NCBI RefSeq assembly: GCF_900104305.1 | Contig: NZ_FNJC01000002.1 | Span: 434,001-498,000 of the forward strand | Length of the DNA: 64,000 nt | DNA from: Filomicrobium insigne | GTDB taxonomy: Bacteria > Pseudomonadota > Alphaproteobacteria > Rhizobiales > Hyphomicrobiaceae | Direction of reading: 5' to 3' | Shown: piece after piece, positions 36,246 through 45,548 of the stretch | Layout: every line of letters starts with the position of its first letter | Numbering within the stretch: position 1 is the first letter of the stretch | Position numbers and translations under genes: made by a program | Notes under the pieces: generated by a model | Told to the model about the DNA's origin: nothing | Databases searched by the model: none | The model's input: only the letters and a program-made list of their open reading frames with translations

Positions 36246-36596
36246 GCTGGAGCGATCCAGCTATGGCGATAAACGCGGTCGTAATAAGCCGTTCGGACCC
36301 GGGGGCGGTACCCGGCGCCTCCACCACATGCCCACGCGCAAAATGCGAAAGAGCCGTTTGGCCGCGTGTGCGTGGGTATCTGATGGGGGCGAAATAGGAT
36401 CGACGAAGGTGTAAAGGGCTTAGCTTTTGCTCGGCATGGTTCCGCCGTTATCGGGCCGATCATAATAGTTGCAAATGACAACTATGCTGAGGCCGCTGTC
36501 GCTGCGTAATGCAGTGCCAAAAGCCTGAACTTGAAGTCCTTATCCTAGCTGGGTAAGGCGCGGTATCGGAGGGCACCGGGCAACAGAAGCCCTCCA
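36246..36596 (+). ncRNA. ssrA: Circularly permuted two-piece tmRNA
   Basis: Transfer-messenger RNA for rescue of stalled ribosomes, in the permuted alphaproteobacterial form. The acceptor piece comes first and ends in CGCCTCCACCA (CCA end at 36326). A removed loop with the stem CCCACGC/GCGTGGG (36331-36337 with 36370-36376) follows. The coding piece then starts GGGGGCGAAATAGG at 36385. The acceptor stem GGGGGCG/CGCCTCC contains the third-position G-U pair needed by alanyl-tRNA synthetase. The tag frame (36471-36509) reads ANDNYAEAAVAA and then stops. The coding piece ends near the hairpin GGAGGGC...GCCCTCC at about 36596. Outer ends are approximate. Confidence 0.95.
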
Positions 36597-36656
36597 CTAA
36601 TTCTTGGCGCACCTTTGGCGAGCGGGGCGCAAAATAATAAGGTTGCGCGAGACGAG

Positions 36657-37343
36657 ATGACGACCGAGCAAACGATCGACTACGAGACCCTGGCGCAGGA
36701 AGCCATGCGCGGCGTCGTGCGCACCGTTCTGCAAAAGGCGGCAAAATTCGGCTTGCCGGGCGATCATCACTTCTACATCTCCTTCGAGACACAAGCCGCC
36801 GGTGTCGCTCTCTCTAAGAGGCTGAAGGAGAAATATCCCAGCGAAATGACGATCGTTCTCCAGCACCGCTTCTGGGACTTGAACGTTTCGGACGACCGCT
36901 TCGAAGTGAAGCTCACGTTTGATGGCATTCCCGAGCGCCTCGTCGTGCCCTTCTCAGCCATCAAAGTCTTCTTCGACCCGAGTGTGCGCTACGGTCTGCA
37001 GTTCGAGGAACCGGATTTCACTGCGGACAGCGTGGACCAATCGGTAAGCTCGCTGGAGTCGAACTATTCCAGCCTCAACGGCGATTCAGATCCCGAGCAC
37101 GCCGAGCCGACATCGCTTGCAAATGCCGCCAATCGGCGTTCGCACAACCGCCGCCGCGATGACAACGCAAAAGAACCGGCTGCTGATGTCGTGAAAAAGC
37201 ACGCGCCGGCCCAAGAACGCGCATTGAACGGTAACGCAGAGCAATCAGACGGCCTCGAAGCCGAGGCGAATGAAGAAGAAGCAGAACTGCCTGCGACTGT
37301 CGGCGCTGAAATCGTAAGCCTCGACGCTTTCCGCAAAAAATAA
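36657..37343 (+). CDS. sspB: SspB-type adaptor delivering SsrA-tagged proteins to ClpXP
   Basis: A 228-residue adaptor. Residues 1-135 form the substrate-binding domain that grips the SsrA tag (GLPGDHHFYISF, YPSEMTIVLQHRFWDL and PERLVVPFSAIKVFFDPSV are alpha-type SspB segments). A long disordered linker rich in Ser, Asn, Glu and Ala follows. The last residues EIVSLDAFRKK match the ClpX-binding tail. It lies 60 bases after the tmRNA gene, so tag and adaptor are physically linked. The ATG at 36657 is preferred; a TTG at 36615 would add 14 residues lacking family similarity. Confidence 0.93.
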   Translation: MTTEQTIDYETLAQEAMRGVVRTVLQKAAKFGLPGDHHFYISFETQAAGVALSKRLKEKYPSEMTIVLQHRFWDLNVSDDRFEVKLTFDGIPERLVVPFSAIKVFFDPSVRYGLQFEEPDFTADSVDQSVSSLESNYSSLNGDSDPEHAEPTSLANAANRRSHNRRRDDNAKEPAADVVKKHAPAQERALNGNAEQSDGLEAEANEEEAELPATVGAEIVSLDAFRKK

Positions 37344-37520
37344 GCCAGCTTACCCCTAAACATGTTCGGCTCCGTGGCACCACCCGCCGCGGCCGGATTT
37401 GTCCTGTCTGGCATAATACCAACGGCGGGGACCGCCTGAGGTGGCGCATCTCGTGCGTCCCAGTATAAATGCGCTTGCAAACAACTCTTTCCGACGAACG
37501 AAACCAGCAGTGAGCCGCCC

Positions 37521-38930
37521 ATGACCGCCACAGCCCCCAAGGCAACGCCCCGCACCGAAACAGATACATTCGGCGCCATTGAAGTTCCTGGCGACAAATA
37601 CTGGGGCGCACAAGCCCAGCGATCACTCGGCAACTTCAAGATTGGCTGGGAGAAGCAGCCGGCGCCCATCGTTCGCGCTCTTGGCATTGTTAAGCGCGCC
37701 TGCGCCGAAGCGAATGTGGAGTTGGGACGCCTTAAGCCGGACGTCGGCAAAGCCATCGTCAACGCGGCCCAGGAAGTGATCGAAGGCAAGCTGGACGAGC
37801 ACTTCCCATTGGTCGTTTGGCAAACGGGTTCGGGCACTCAGTCCAACATGAACGCCAACGAAGTGATCTCCAATCGCGCGATTGAGATGCTGGGTGGCGA
37901 GATGGGCACGAAGTCCCCAGTCCATCCCAACGATCATTGCAACATGAGCCAGTCGTCGAACGATACGTTCCCGACAGCCATGCACATCGCATGTGCCGAA
38001 GAAATCCAGCATCGCTTGCTGCCCGCGCTCCAACAGTTGCGCAATGCGCTGAACGACAAAGCGCAGGCCTGGAAGTCACTTATCAAGATCGGCCGCACCC
38101 ACACGCAGGACGCAACGCCTCTCACTCTTGGTCAGGAGTTCTCCGGCTACGCACAACAAATAGAAAACGGTATCCAACGCATTGAAATGACGCTCCCGCG
38201 CCTCATGGAACTGGCTCAAGGCGGCACCGCCGTCGGTACGGGGCTCAATGCCCCCATCGGTTTTGCCGAAATGGTTGCGGAAAAGATTGCGGCAATCACC
38301 CAGATGCCGTTTACAACCGCGCCCAATAAGTTTGAAGCCCTAGCCGCGCACGACGCGATGGTCTTCAGTCACGGCGCCATCAACACCGTCGCCGCCTCAC
38401 TCTTTAAGATCGCCAACGACATTCGCTTCCTCGGTAGTGGTCCGCGCTCCGGTCTGGGCGAACTGTCGCTCCCGGAGAATGAGCCGGGCTCATCCATCAT
38501 GCCGGGCAAGGTCAATCCCACGCAGTGCGAGGCCATGACCCAAGTCTGCGTGCAGATCTTCGGCAACAACGCCGCAATCACGTTCGCAGGCAGCCAAGGC
38601 CACTTCGAATTGAACGTCTATAATCCGGTGATGGCTTACAATTTCCTGCAATCGGTACGTCTCATGGCCGATGCCACCGTATCGTTCACGGAAAACTGCG
38701 TGGTTGGCATCACGCCGCGCGAAGATAACATCAAGGCCGGCCTCGAGCGCTCGCTCATGCTCGTCACCGCCTTGGCGCCCAAGATCGGCTACGACAACGC
38801 AGCAAAGATTGCCAAGACGGCGCACAAAAACGGCACCACGTTACGTGAGGAAGCAGTCGGCGGCGGCTATGTGACGGATGCCGAATTCGACGAAATTGTC
38901 GACCCGTCCAAGATGATCGGCCCAAAGTGA
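37521..38930 (+). CDS. fumC: Fumarate hydratase class II
   Basis: A 469-residue iron-independent fumarase that interconverts fumarate and malate in the citric acid cycle. The superfamily signature [11 protein letters not shown] is near residue 322 and holds the catalytic loop serine. Other family segments are [13 protein letters not shown] near 105, [10 protein letters not shown] near 148 and [16 protein letters not shown] near 195. The whole length agrees with FumC. A GC-rich hairpin follows the stop. The intergenic space before it (about 180 bases) shows no gene. Confidence 0.96.
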   Translation: MTATAPKATPRTETDTFGAIEVPGDKYWGAQAQRSLGNFKIGWEKQPAPIVRALGIVKRACAEANVELGRLKPDVGKAIVNAAQEVIEGKLDEHFPLVVWQTGSGTQSNMNANEVISNRAIEMLGGEMGTKSPVHPNDHCNMSQSSNDTFPTAMHIACAEEIQHRLLPALQQLRNALNDKAQAWKSLIKIGRTHTQDATPLTLGQEFSGYAQQIENGIQRIEMTLPRLMELAQGGTAVGTGLNAPIGFAEMVAEKIAAITQMPFTTAPNKFEALAAHDAMVFSHGAINTVAASLFKIANDIRFLGSGPRSGLGELSLPENEPGSSIMPGKVNPTQCEAMTQVCVQIFGNNAAITFAGSQGHFELNVYNPVMAYNFLQSVRLMADATVSFTENCVVGITPREDNIKAGLERSLMLVTALAPKIGYDNAAKIAKTAHKNGTTLREEAVGGGYVTDAEFDEIVDPSKMIGPK

Positions 38931-38942
38931 GCCTTAGGAGCC

Positions 38943-38971
38943 TAGGGGCCGCCCATGACAGGGGGCCCCTA
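38943..38971 (+). terminator. Weak terminator hairpin after fumC
   Basis: Stem TAGGGGCC/GGCCCCTA (38943-38950 with 38964-38971) 13 bases after the fumC stop. There is no T-run, so it may be a processed 3' end rather than a true intrinsic terminator. Confidence 0.45.
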
Positions 38972-39261
38972 CGGATAGGCACCCAAACCATTATCTAATT
39001 TGCGGACATACGCGGCGTTGCACCAAAAAATATACTATTCCACACAGACCACTTCGCAAATGCAGCATCACCGCTCGATAAATTTTGGAAGAAGCCAAGT
39101 AATTCAGCGACACGTCTCGGAAAGTTATTTCGCACTAGCGAATTAACCTGTCGCCTTATGCACGCGGAGGAATAAGCACAGCAGAACTTCTTGGTTAGGA
39201 TGAGCATGCGCGCTGGCTACAGTTTGCAAACACAAAATGAGCCAGACCGGAGGAACGCGCA

Positions 39262-39342
39262 ATGACCACAACCCAGACACTGTCCTGGTTAGGTTTCTTT
39301 CTCTCCATCGCCGTCGTGATCGCGATCAGCATTTCGATCTGA
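39262..39342 (+). CDS. Very small single-helix membrane protein (26 residues)
   Basis: An open frame encoding MTTTQTLSWLGFF and a following hydrophobic run that ends SISI. One membrane helix spans about residues 7-24. GGAGGA at 39249-39254, seven bases before the ATG, is a near-perfect ribosome site, which is the main reason to believe it. It is isolated between fumC and a LysR gene. No family is recognised. Confidence 0.5.
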   Translation: MTTTQTLSWLGFFLSIAVVIAISISI

Positions 39343-39354
39343 GTTGTAGGATAT

Positions 39355-39404
39355 GCGATGGCGCAGCAAACTGATGTGTTGCGTTTCGCTCTCTGAGCCA
39401 TCGC
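39355..39404 (+). other. Stem-loop downstream of the 26-residue frame
   Basis: Eight-base-pair stem GCGATGGC/GCCATCGC (39355-39362 with 39397-39404) enclosing 34 bases that contain a smaller GCAA/TTGC pairing. It could be the end of the small-protein transcript. The rest of 38972-39571 has no other recognisable element. Confidence 0.35.
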
Positions 39405-39571
39405 CCCAACAATCTCAGCGCAAATTGCCAGAAATTATGTTGGCTTTCGCCTTTTGCACGCATTGAACTGACGTAGATCTCTGGCAAACCGGACGATCAA
39501 GCCTCTATCGTCGAAGCCGGGTTATAAAATACTAGATACGTCCGTCCCAGCCTCAATGCCGCGAGCCATAC

Positions 39572-40516
39572 ATGAACTTCCAACAGCTTCGGATCATCAG
39601 GGAAACCGCGCGGCGCGGCTTCAACCTGACAGAGGTTGCGGGCGCACTCTACACTTCTCAATCCGGCGTCAGTAAACACATCAAGGACCTCGAGGATGAG
39701 CTTGGCGTCGAGTTGTTTGTACGGCGCGGCAAGCGCCTGACCGGCCTGACTGGCCCTGGCGAAGAACTTTTAGAACTTGTCGAGCGGCTCCTGCTAGAAG
39801 CCGAGAATATCAAACGCATCGCTGATCAATATTCACAAACAGATCGCGGCGAACTCACTGTAGTGACCACGCATATGCAGGCTCGCTATGCGCTGCCCCC
39901 CATCGTCGCAAAGTTCAAGCAGACCTTTCCCGATGTGCATCTTGTACTTCACCAGGCCAGTCCGGCCGAAACGGCCTCGATGCTTCTTGATGGCTCAGCC
40001 GATGTTGGTGTCGCGACCGACGCTCTGATCGACAATCCCGACCTGATCTCATTCCCGTTCTATTCCTGGCACCATGCTGTCATCGCACCGAAGGGACACC
40101 CGCTCGAAAAAGTCACGCCGCTGACGTTGGAAGCGATCGCCGAATATCCGATCATCACGTATAATCCCGGCTTCACCGGCCGCGCCGGTATTGATGCAGC
40201 CTTCGCATCCGCAGGTCTCTCACCCGATATTGTCATGGCAGCCCTGGACGCAGACGTGATCAAGGCCTACGTCGAACTCGGCTTAGGCGTAGGGATCATT
40301 GCCTCGATGGCGTTCGATCCCACGCGCGATACCAAGTTGACGTTGCTCGATTCCACCCCCCTCTTTCAAAAGAACACCTCGCGGATCGCACTTCGCCGCG
40401 GCCGATATCTGCGCGGCTTCGTCTACCGTTTCATCGAATTCTGCTCGCCCGAATTGACCGAAGGCCTCGTCCGCTCGGAAACCTCACCATCGGGCAGCAA
40501 CACCTCCGGCGAATGA
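39572..40516 (+). CDS. LysR-family regulator, CysB-like
   Basis: A 314-residue transcription factor. Residues 1-60 form a winged helix-turn-helix (LYTSQSGVSKHIKDLEDELGVELFVRRGKRL), and the remaining part is a type-2 periplasmic-binding-like effector domain. The start MNFQQLRIIRE and the LTGPGEELL segment match CysB/Cbl regulators that control sulfate or alkanesulfonate assimilation using O-acetylserine or related ligands. No sulfur-assimilation genes are adjacent, so its targets are probably elsewhere. It forms its own transcription unit. Confidence 0.85.
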   Translation: MNFQQLRIIRETARRGFNLTEVAGALYTSQSGVSKHIKDLEDELGVELFVRRGKRLTGLTGPGEELLELVERLLLEAENIKRIADQYSQTDRGELTVVTTHMQARYALPPIVAKFKQTFPDVHLVLHQASPAETASMLLDGSADVGVATDALIDNPDLISFPFYSWHHAVIAPKGHPLEKVTPLTLEAIAEYPIITYNPGFTGRAGIDAAFASAGLSPDIVMAALDADVIKAYVELGLGVGIIASMAFDPTRDTKLTLLDSTPLFQKNTSRIALRRGRYLRGFVYRFIEFCSPELTEGLVRSETSPSGSNTSGE

Positions 40517-40650
40517 GCTAAAAGCAAAGTCTGAAGGTTCGAAATCCGTCGCCACCCCAAAGAGGGTGGACAGCATGTAACTTGGCAATCCCGGGTTTTA
40601 CAGGCTATCAAAATTCCCAAGACGCCAGAATTGGGAACGGATCGACGCTC

Positions 40651-40902
40651 ATGACCGCCGAAATCATCAATTTGCGCCAAGTCCGCAAAGCCCGTGAACG
40701 CGCGCGTAAAGAAGCGCAGGCTGAAGAAAATCGCGCAAAATTCGGACAGTCGAAAACCGAGCGCCAAAAACGCTCATTAGAAGCAGAACACGCGAACCGC
40801 CAACTCGACGGTGCTCAGCGTGTCGGATCGCCAGACCACCAACCCTCGACCCCACCCAGCAATCCCAAAGACGATATCCCACCATCAGGTGGTGCGGCCT
40901 GA
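40651..40902 (+). CDS. DUF4169 family small charged protein
   Basis: An 83-residue protein matching DUF4169: an N-terminal EIINLRQVRKARERARKE segment, then a highly charged helix, followed here by a proline-rich tail. The start is set at the ATG at 40651, where family similarity begins; the frame remains open upstream to 40582. Its last codon shares a base with the ATG of the next gene, so the two are translationally coupled. The family is restricted to Alphaproteobacteria and has no known function. Confidence 0.75.
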   Translation: MTAEIINLRQVRKARERARKEAQAEENRAKFGQSKTERQKRSLEAEHANRQLDGAQRVGSPDHQPSTPPSNPKDDIPPSGGAA

Positions 40903-41177
40903 TGCGGCCTAAGAAGCGCTCTTTCTCAATTAAGGGGCACCGCACATCGCTTTCGCTGGAAGAGCCATTCTGGGCGGCATTGAAGGAGATCGCGGCCTCG
41001 GATGATCGGTCTCTCGCCGATATGGTCGGAAGCATCGACGCACAACGCGGCGACACAGGTTTATCGTCAGCCGTGCGGCTCTACGTCCTTGAGCGCTATC
41101 GCGAAGCAGCACGCACCAACAAGCCGAACGAAGAGCCGGCTCATTCAACTGAAAATATCGAACGTTCGCCCCACTGA
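40902..41177 (+). CDS. Ribbon-helix-helix domain protein (RHH_4 type)
   Basis: A 91-residue protein whose core (KRSFSIKGHRTSLSLEEPFW through SSAVRLYVLERYRE) matches the alphaproteobacterial RHH_4 family. It has a beta strand with Thr/Ser/Leu for DNA contact and two helices. It probably binds DNA as a dimer, as in small antitoxin-like or regulator proteins. It overlaps the DUF4169 gene by one base (TGATG). No toxin-like partner is present; the preceding DUF4169 is the usual neighbour. The C-terminal 20 residues are polar and disordered. Confidence 0.8.
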   Translation: MRPKKRSFSIKGHRTSLSLEEPFWAALKEIAASDDRSLADMVGSIDAQRGDTGLSSAVRLYVLERYREAARTNKPNEEPAHSTENIERSPH

Positions 41178-41189
41178 CGCTTTGGCTCG

Positions 41190-44100
41190 TCAGTTCGTGC
41201 CGAGCAATTGCTGGCGCATGATGTCCGACGGCGAGAGTTGGGGTATCTCCCGCGCGGGTCGCGGACGCGGAGCCCGCTGTACCTGAACGGATGGCGGTGG
41301 TGGTTCGTTGATGACTGCTTCCGGCGGCACGGGTTGACCTGCTCCCGGAGCAAATTCACCGGCATTGCTACCTTGCCCCGGAGCCGTCTCGATAGGTGGC
41401 AACGGTTCTGAAGTGATCACCCCGTTCATGCTGTTAGGCGTAATCGGATATTGAGGGCGCGCGGCGGCAGCGGCGGCCGCAGCCTTAGCCCGCTCTTCTT
41501 CAATCTTACGCTGCCGAGCGCGCTCACGCGCCGCCGCTTCTTCATCCAGGCGACGCAAGCGTTCCAGCTCGTTAACGTTGCGCTCCATACGCCGCACAGT
41601 CAGCTCGCGCTCCAAGGTATCCGCCGTCACCTTGGGCTCAAGCGACGCCAATTCCGCGACCGGACCGACAAACGTCACAGTTACCGGAGGCCAATCAGCC
41701 TCGCCATTGACAGCTGACTTCGCCTGAATGCGCCATTCACTATCAACAGCCAATGCGGCGATATCGAACGTCGTAACGATCTGCGTGCTTCCCTTCGGCG
41801 TATCAACCTTGATCGGACTAACCCGAACAGCACCGTCGATAATCTCAAGGGCGACGGAGCGCTTTCCTACCGGCAGTACGCCCTTACTCAGTTCCTGACG
41901 CAAAGTCCCCGCGAAGTTGTCGATCGGATCATCCGAGGCCACCAGGGACAGCGCTGAGCCGGTAACAAGAGCCGGATCAAGCCCGTGCACCTTGGCGTCG
42001 GTAAAAGTCAGTTCTCCCGAACCGACAAGTGCAGAAACAAGCCCGCGTGGCCCCAGCGCGCGCCCCGTGAACTTGGCATTCGCATCGACTGTGCCTGTTG
42101 CGAGCACACGGCCTCCGGCCTTCTGCGAAACGACCTCAGCCAAATTCCCACCTTGCAGAGCAACGTTACCACTGGCGATCACCCCCGCCGGCGCACGCTC
42201 CAGTGACAGTTCACCACTGACCCCGCCACCGAGCACCGTTGCTTCCTTGAGTGTGAGCTCAACACGCGATCCGCCAAACGAAACTGTCAGATCAGCATTC
42301 TCGGCATGCAGCTCTTCATTGAACATCAACCGGCTGGCCTTCAGCTTGAGCTGACCGGAGAGGTCCACGAGTGGAGACATGTCGAAAGCCTGATCTGAAA
42401 AGACCGCGGCATCCGTGACCAATCCTTCGGCCGCCTGGGCAACCTGTGGAAGGCCCTTCTCGCCTGCTGCTGAACGTTGTTGCCCGGGATCCGTGTCTTC
42501 AGGCGCCTCCGATCCCTGTCGGGGACGCGCCAGAACAGCGGACATGAGGCCGGGCAGATATGCTGCATCGGTCGTTAAGTCCGCTTCGAGCCGGCGACCG
42601 TCGCCTTTCTGGCGCGAAACGGCAATCGAACCCGCAAGCCGCGAGCCGGCAAAAATCATATCCCGCGGCGTAAACACGTAGCGCCCGTTGCTCCGGGTAA
42701 ACTCAACAACACCCTGCGCCGGGCCCAACTCCGCGCCATCCGCCAGCTCAATGCCGACCAAGCCAAGCACATCGTTACTTTGCCGGGCGTTGACGACAAA
42801 CTCTCCGGAGATCGCGCTCAGCATATCGCCAGCAACCCCGCTCTTGCCGTCGTAAATCAGCGAAAACCCATCGCCATCCAGCGTCGCCATCGTCAGCATG
42901 CCATCATTAGGAACGCCAACAGCCTTCAACAGCCCGCTACCCCCATTCAGCGCTGAATTGGATGTTTCAAAGCCCTCTGCTCCGCCAAGCCAATTTGCCA
43001 CCCAACGCGCCGCCTTGCCATCCTTGACGCGCACAAGGATATCCGCGGACTTCTCACGCCAATGATCAATGCCGCCATCGAGCCGAAGCTGTGCCTCGAC
43101 TGACCCTCCGCTGGCCATTCCATCAACGTCAATATCAGCGGCATTGGGCAGGCGTTGCGAAAGAGCGAGGTTGCCTGCAAGCCGAAACGGCGCAAGATCC
43201 GACAGCCGTTCGGTAAAGCGCCCCCGAGAAGCTTCTCCGCCTAGCGCGTTCGCAAGCGTAGTCACCGCCTCTTGGTTTTGCGCTCCAATAACGAACCGCA
43301 AGGTCCCCTTCGGTGCTTTGGAAGGCTCGGCAATGCTGCCCTCCATGGAAACCGACAGGCCGGACGGAGTTTTAAAGTCCGCGGTGGCGATCTCTATGCG
43401 GTTATCCCGCAAGGCAATGTCGGCATTCACATCCTTCAGTTCGTTGGAACCGTTACGCAACGTGTCCGCACGCACACGCAAGCGCACGTCACCAAAATCT
43501 CCAGAGAGCCAAGCGGGAAGGACATTATCGCCCGAAGCAGTCTCAATGCTCTTGCTCAAGATGTCGACAATGGCAGGCATTTGAAAATCATTGAGTCCGA
43601 CCCAGCGCGTATCAATCTCGCGGCCTTCGATCTCCACGGCGAGCCGCTTACCATTTTTGTTCTCACGCCAGCTCACGCTACCTCGGATGGGAACGCCGGA
43701 AAATTCGGCACGCGCGTTAGAAAGCTGGAGGCTGGAACCACCCAGCCGCATCTTTCCATCAACGGCAAAGGGCCCATCGCTACTGATGCCACTGGTTGCT
43801 CCAGGGCCAAGCGCCCAGGAAATCACGTGTGCCGCGCTCACGCCTCCGACATAGAGATCACCTGAAAAAACCGGCACACCCTCTGTCGCCTCAACCTGTC
43901 CGGAAAAATCAAACCGCGCGCCGCCCGGCAACACAGCGCGCATCGTCTTCATCTCAAGAGGACCACCGTTGCGCTGCATCTCTAACAAGACATCGCTCAC
44001 GGCATCGCCGCCGAGATTGACCTGATCGACCCTAAGGTCCGCACTCACGTCGACGCGTTCAGGAAAGACGTCGATCAATCCGGCAAGAAGTGATTGAGCC

Positions 44101-45179
44101 GTTTGAACGGGGCCAGTAAAAGCTTGAGGTTTGGCGCCGATTGCTTCACCGTTTCCAGGTGCCCTTCCCGCAGGGGTTTCACCTGTAGGCATTGCCGATG
44201 CTTGCGACGGCGTCCCGCCTGCCAATCGGTCAAGATCAAGCCAGCGCGAACTGAGAGACAAATCAATCTGGTGTCGCCCGCCCCATTCCGCAGCCATCTG
44301 ACCGACGACAATCTGTGGCTGCCCAGAATTTTCAAACGAAGCAACAATTTCGGATAATTGCGCGCCTTGGGGACTGCCTTTCATCTTCGCCTTGAGTTCG
44401 GCGAAAGCATCATCCCCCATTTTGTTGATCTGAACCCGCCCCGAGAGATCCCCCTCGATAGCCGGTTGTTCCCAGAGATTGCTCAGTCGAAGATCGACGG
44501 TGTAACGATCCTTGCTCGACGGTGTCCGGATTTGTCCATTCAGGCGGACGGTGCCAGCCTGATCCGGCTCAGATGTCGCCAGCCGGATCTCCCGCTCTGT
44601 CCCACTCAAGTCAACCGATCCGCGAAACGTATACGGTCCCGCGAGCTGCTTTGCGGCAAGTTCACCGTTAATCTTCGAAAGCCGCGCAACCTCGCCACCA
44701 CGTTGCAGGTTCAGCGCAACGGCGCCATCGCTGATATGAACAGATTGGAGTTCGACGCCGGTCGGAACGAACGGCAAAGACCCGTAACCGGCGTTAAGTG
44801 AACGCCAATTCCCATATCCGTCTTCATTGACTGCAAGTGTGACGCTGGGCCGTTCCAACTCAATTCGCTTGGCCTCTAGCGCACCCTTCAGCAAGGGCGG
44901 CACAGACAGCCACATCGTAAAGCTTTCTGCGCTGAACAGCGGCGCACCAGCGATGCCCGTCGTATCGGAAATACGCAGCTTTTCAAACCGAACGTACGGC
45001 GCGGGCAACAACCGCAAATTGACATCCCCGCCAACCCGTACGTCCCGGCCGAGAATACGCGAAGCCTCTTCTTCGAAGACCCCGCGATAAACGTTCCAAT
45101 CAACGAAATGCGGACCGGCGAATAGAGCCGCAAGTGCCAGGATCAGGAGGCTACCGATCCACGTCAGTAATGCGTTCAA
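41190..45179 (-). CDS. AsmA-family envelope protein, 1329 residues
   Basis: A large inner-membrane-anchored periplasmic protein. It has an N-terminal helix (residues 3-23), then an AsmA N-terminal domain starting NVYRGVFEEEASRILGRDVRVGG, long repeated beta-rich segments, and an AsmA-like C-terminal region near residues 1000-1180. The last 150 residues contain a charged Arg/Glu helix and a proline-rich tail. AsmA-like proteins are thought to form bridge-like grooves carrying phospholipids between membranes. The start is TTG with GGAGG upstream. It is convergent with the RHH gene, with only 12 bases between stops. Confidence 0.85.
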   Translation of the reverse strand: MNALLTWIGSLLILALAALFAGPHFVDWNVYRGVFEEEASRILGRDVRVGGDVNLRLLPAPYVRFEKLRISDTTGIAGAPLFSAESFTMWLSVPPLLKGALEAKRIELERPSVTLAVNEDGYGNWRSLNAGYGSLPFVPTGVELQSVHISDGAVALNLQRGGEVARLSKINGELAAKQLAGPYTFRGSVDLSGTEREIRLATSEPDQAGTVRLNGQIRTPSSKDRYTVDLRLSNLWEQPAIEGDLSGRVQINKMGDDAFAELKAKMKGSPQGAQLSEIVASFENSGQPQIVVGQMAAEWGGRHQIDLSLSSRWLDLDRLAGGTPSQASAMPTGETPAGRAPGNGEAIGAKPQAFTGPVQTAQSLLAGLIDVFPERVDVSADLRVDQVNLGGDAVSDVLLEMQRNGGPLEMKTMRAVLPGGARFDFSGQVEATEGVPVFSGDLYVGGVSAAHVISWALGPGATSGISSDGPFAVDGKMRLGGSSLQLSNARAEFSGVPIRGSVSWRENKNGKRLAVEIEGREIDTRWVGLNDFQMPAIVDILSKSIETASGDNVLPAWLSGDFGDVRLRVRADTLRNGSNELKDVNADIALRDNRIEIATADFKTPSGLSVSMEGSIAEPSKAPKGTLRFVIGAQNQEAVTTLANALGGEASRGRFTERLSDLAPFRLAGNLALSQRLPNAADIDVDGMASGGSVEAQLRLDGGIDHWREKSADILVRVKDGKAARWVANWLGGAEGFETSNSALNGGSGLLKAVGVPNDGMLTMATLDGDGFSLIYDGKSGVAGDMLSAISGEFVVNARQSNDVLGLVGIELADGAELGPAQGVVEFTRSNGRYVFTPRDMIFAGSRLAGSIAVSRQKGDGRRLEADLTTDAAYLPGLMSAVLARPRQGSEAPEDTDPGQQRSAAGEKGLPQVAQAAEGLVTDAAVFSDQAFDMSPLVDLSGQLKLKASRLMFNEELHAENADLTVSFGGSRVELTLKEATVLGGGVSGELSLERAPAGVIASGNVALQGGNLAEVVSQKAGGRVLATGTVDANAKFTGRALGPRGLVSALVGSGELTFTDAKVHGLDPALVTGSALSLVASDDPIDNFAGTLRQELSKGVLPVGKRSVALEIIDGAVRVSPIKVDTPKGSTQIVTTFDIAALAVDSEWRIQAKSAVNGEADWPPVTVTFVGPVAELASLEPKVTADTLERELTVRRMERNVNELERLRRLDEEAAARERARQRKIEEERAKAAAAAAAARPQYPITPNSMNGVITSEPLPPIETAPGQGSNAGEFAPGAGQPVPPEAVINEPPPPSVQVQRAPRPRPAREIPQLSPSDIMRQQLLGTN

Positions 45180-45548
45180 AATTTGCCTCCGCCTGCCTGC
45201 CTACGTGCCTGGAGCAATAACCACGCACGAACTGCTAACGCAAAATCTCAGCCCCGACATTCTCGCCGTCAACGAACACCATAGCTTATCCGTCCATATC
45301 GCGACACGTCACAGTCGGATGCCTGGACGGATTTGCCAAGTCTTACGCTGAGTTTTGGACTCTAAAATGGTGCAACGCCAATCAAGACTTCGACAATCAG
45401 CGCCCCGGAGTTTGCTTGATTTTGCGGCAGCGCGGCATAAATCGCTGGTGGCAACCCTTCCCAAATACCCACTGGGCGTCTCGTGACCTCTGTGGAACGG
45501 CCGCTCCGCCCGATTGCCGCCCAGCTGAGCGTGCTATATTGGCAAACA
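45180..45548. other. Divergent intergenic region between asmA-like and helicase genes
   Basis: 369 bases serving as promoter region for both genes. I find no gene or convincing motif. The helicase frame stays open from 45483, but the segment before 45549 is not conserved-looking. Confidence 0.4.
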
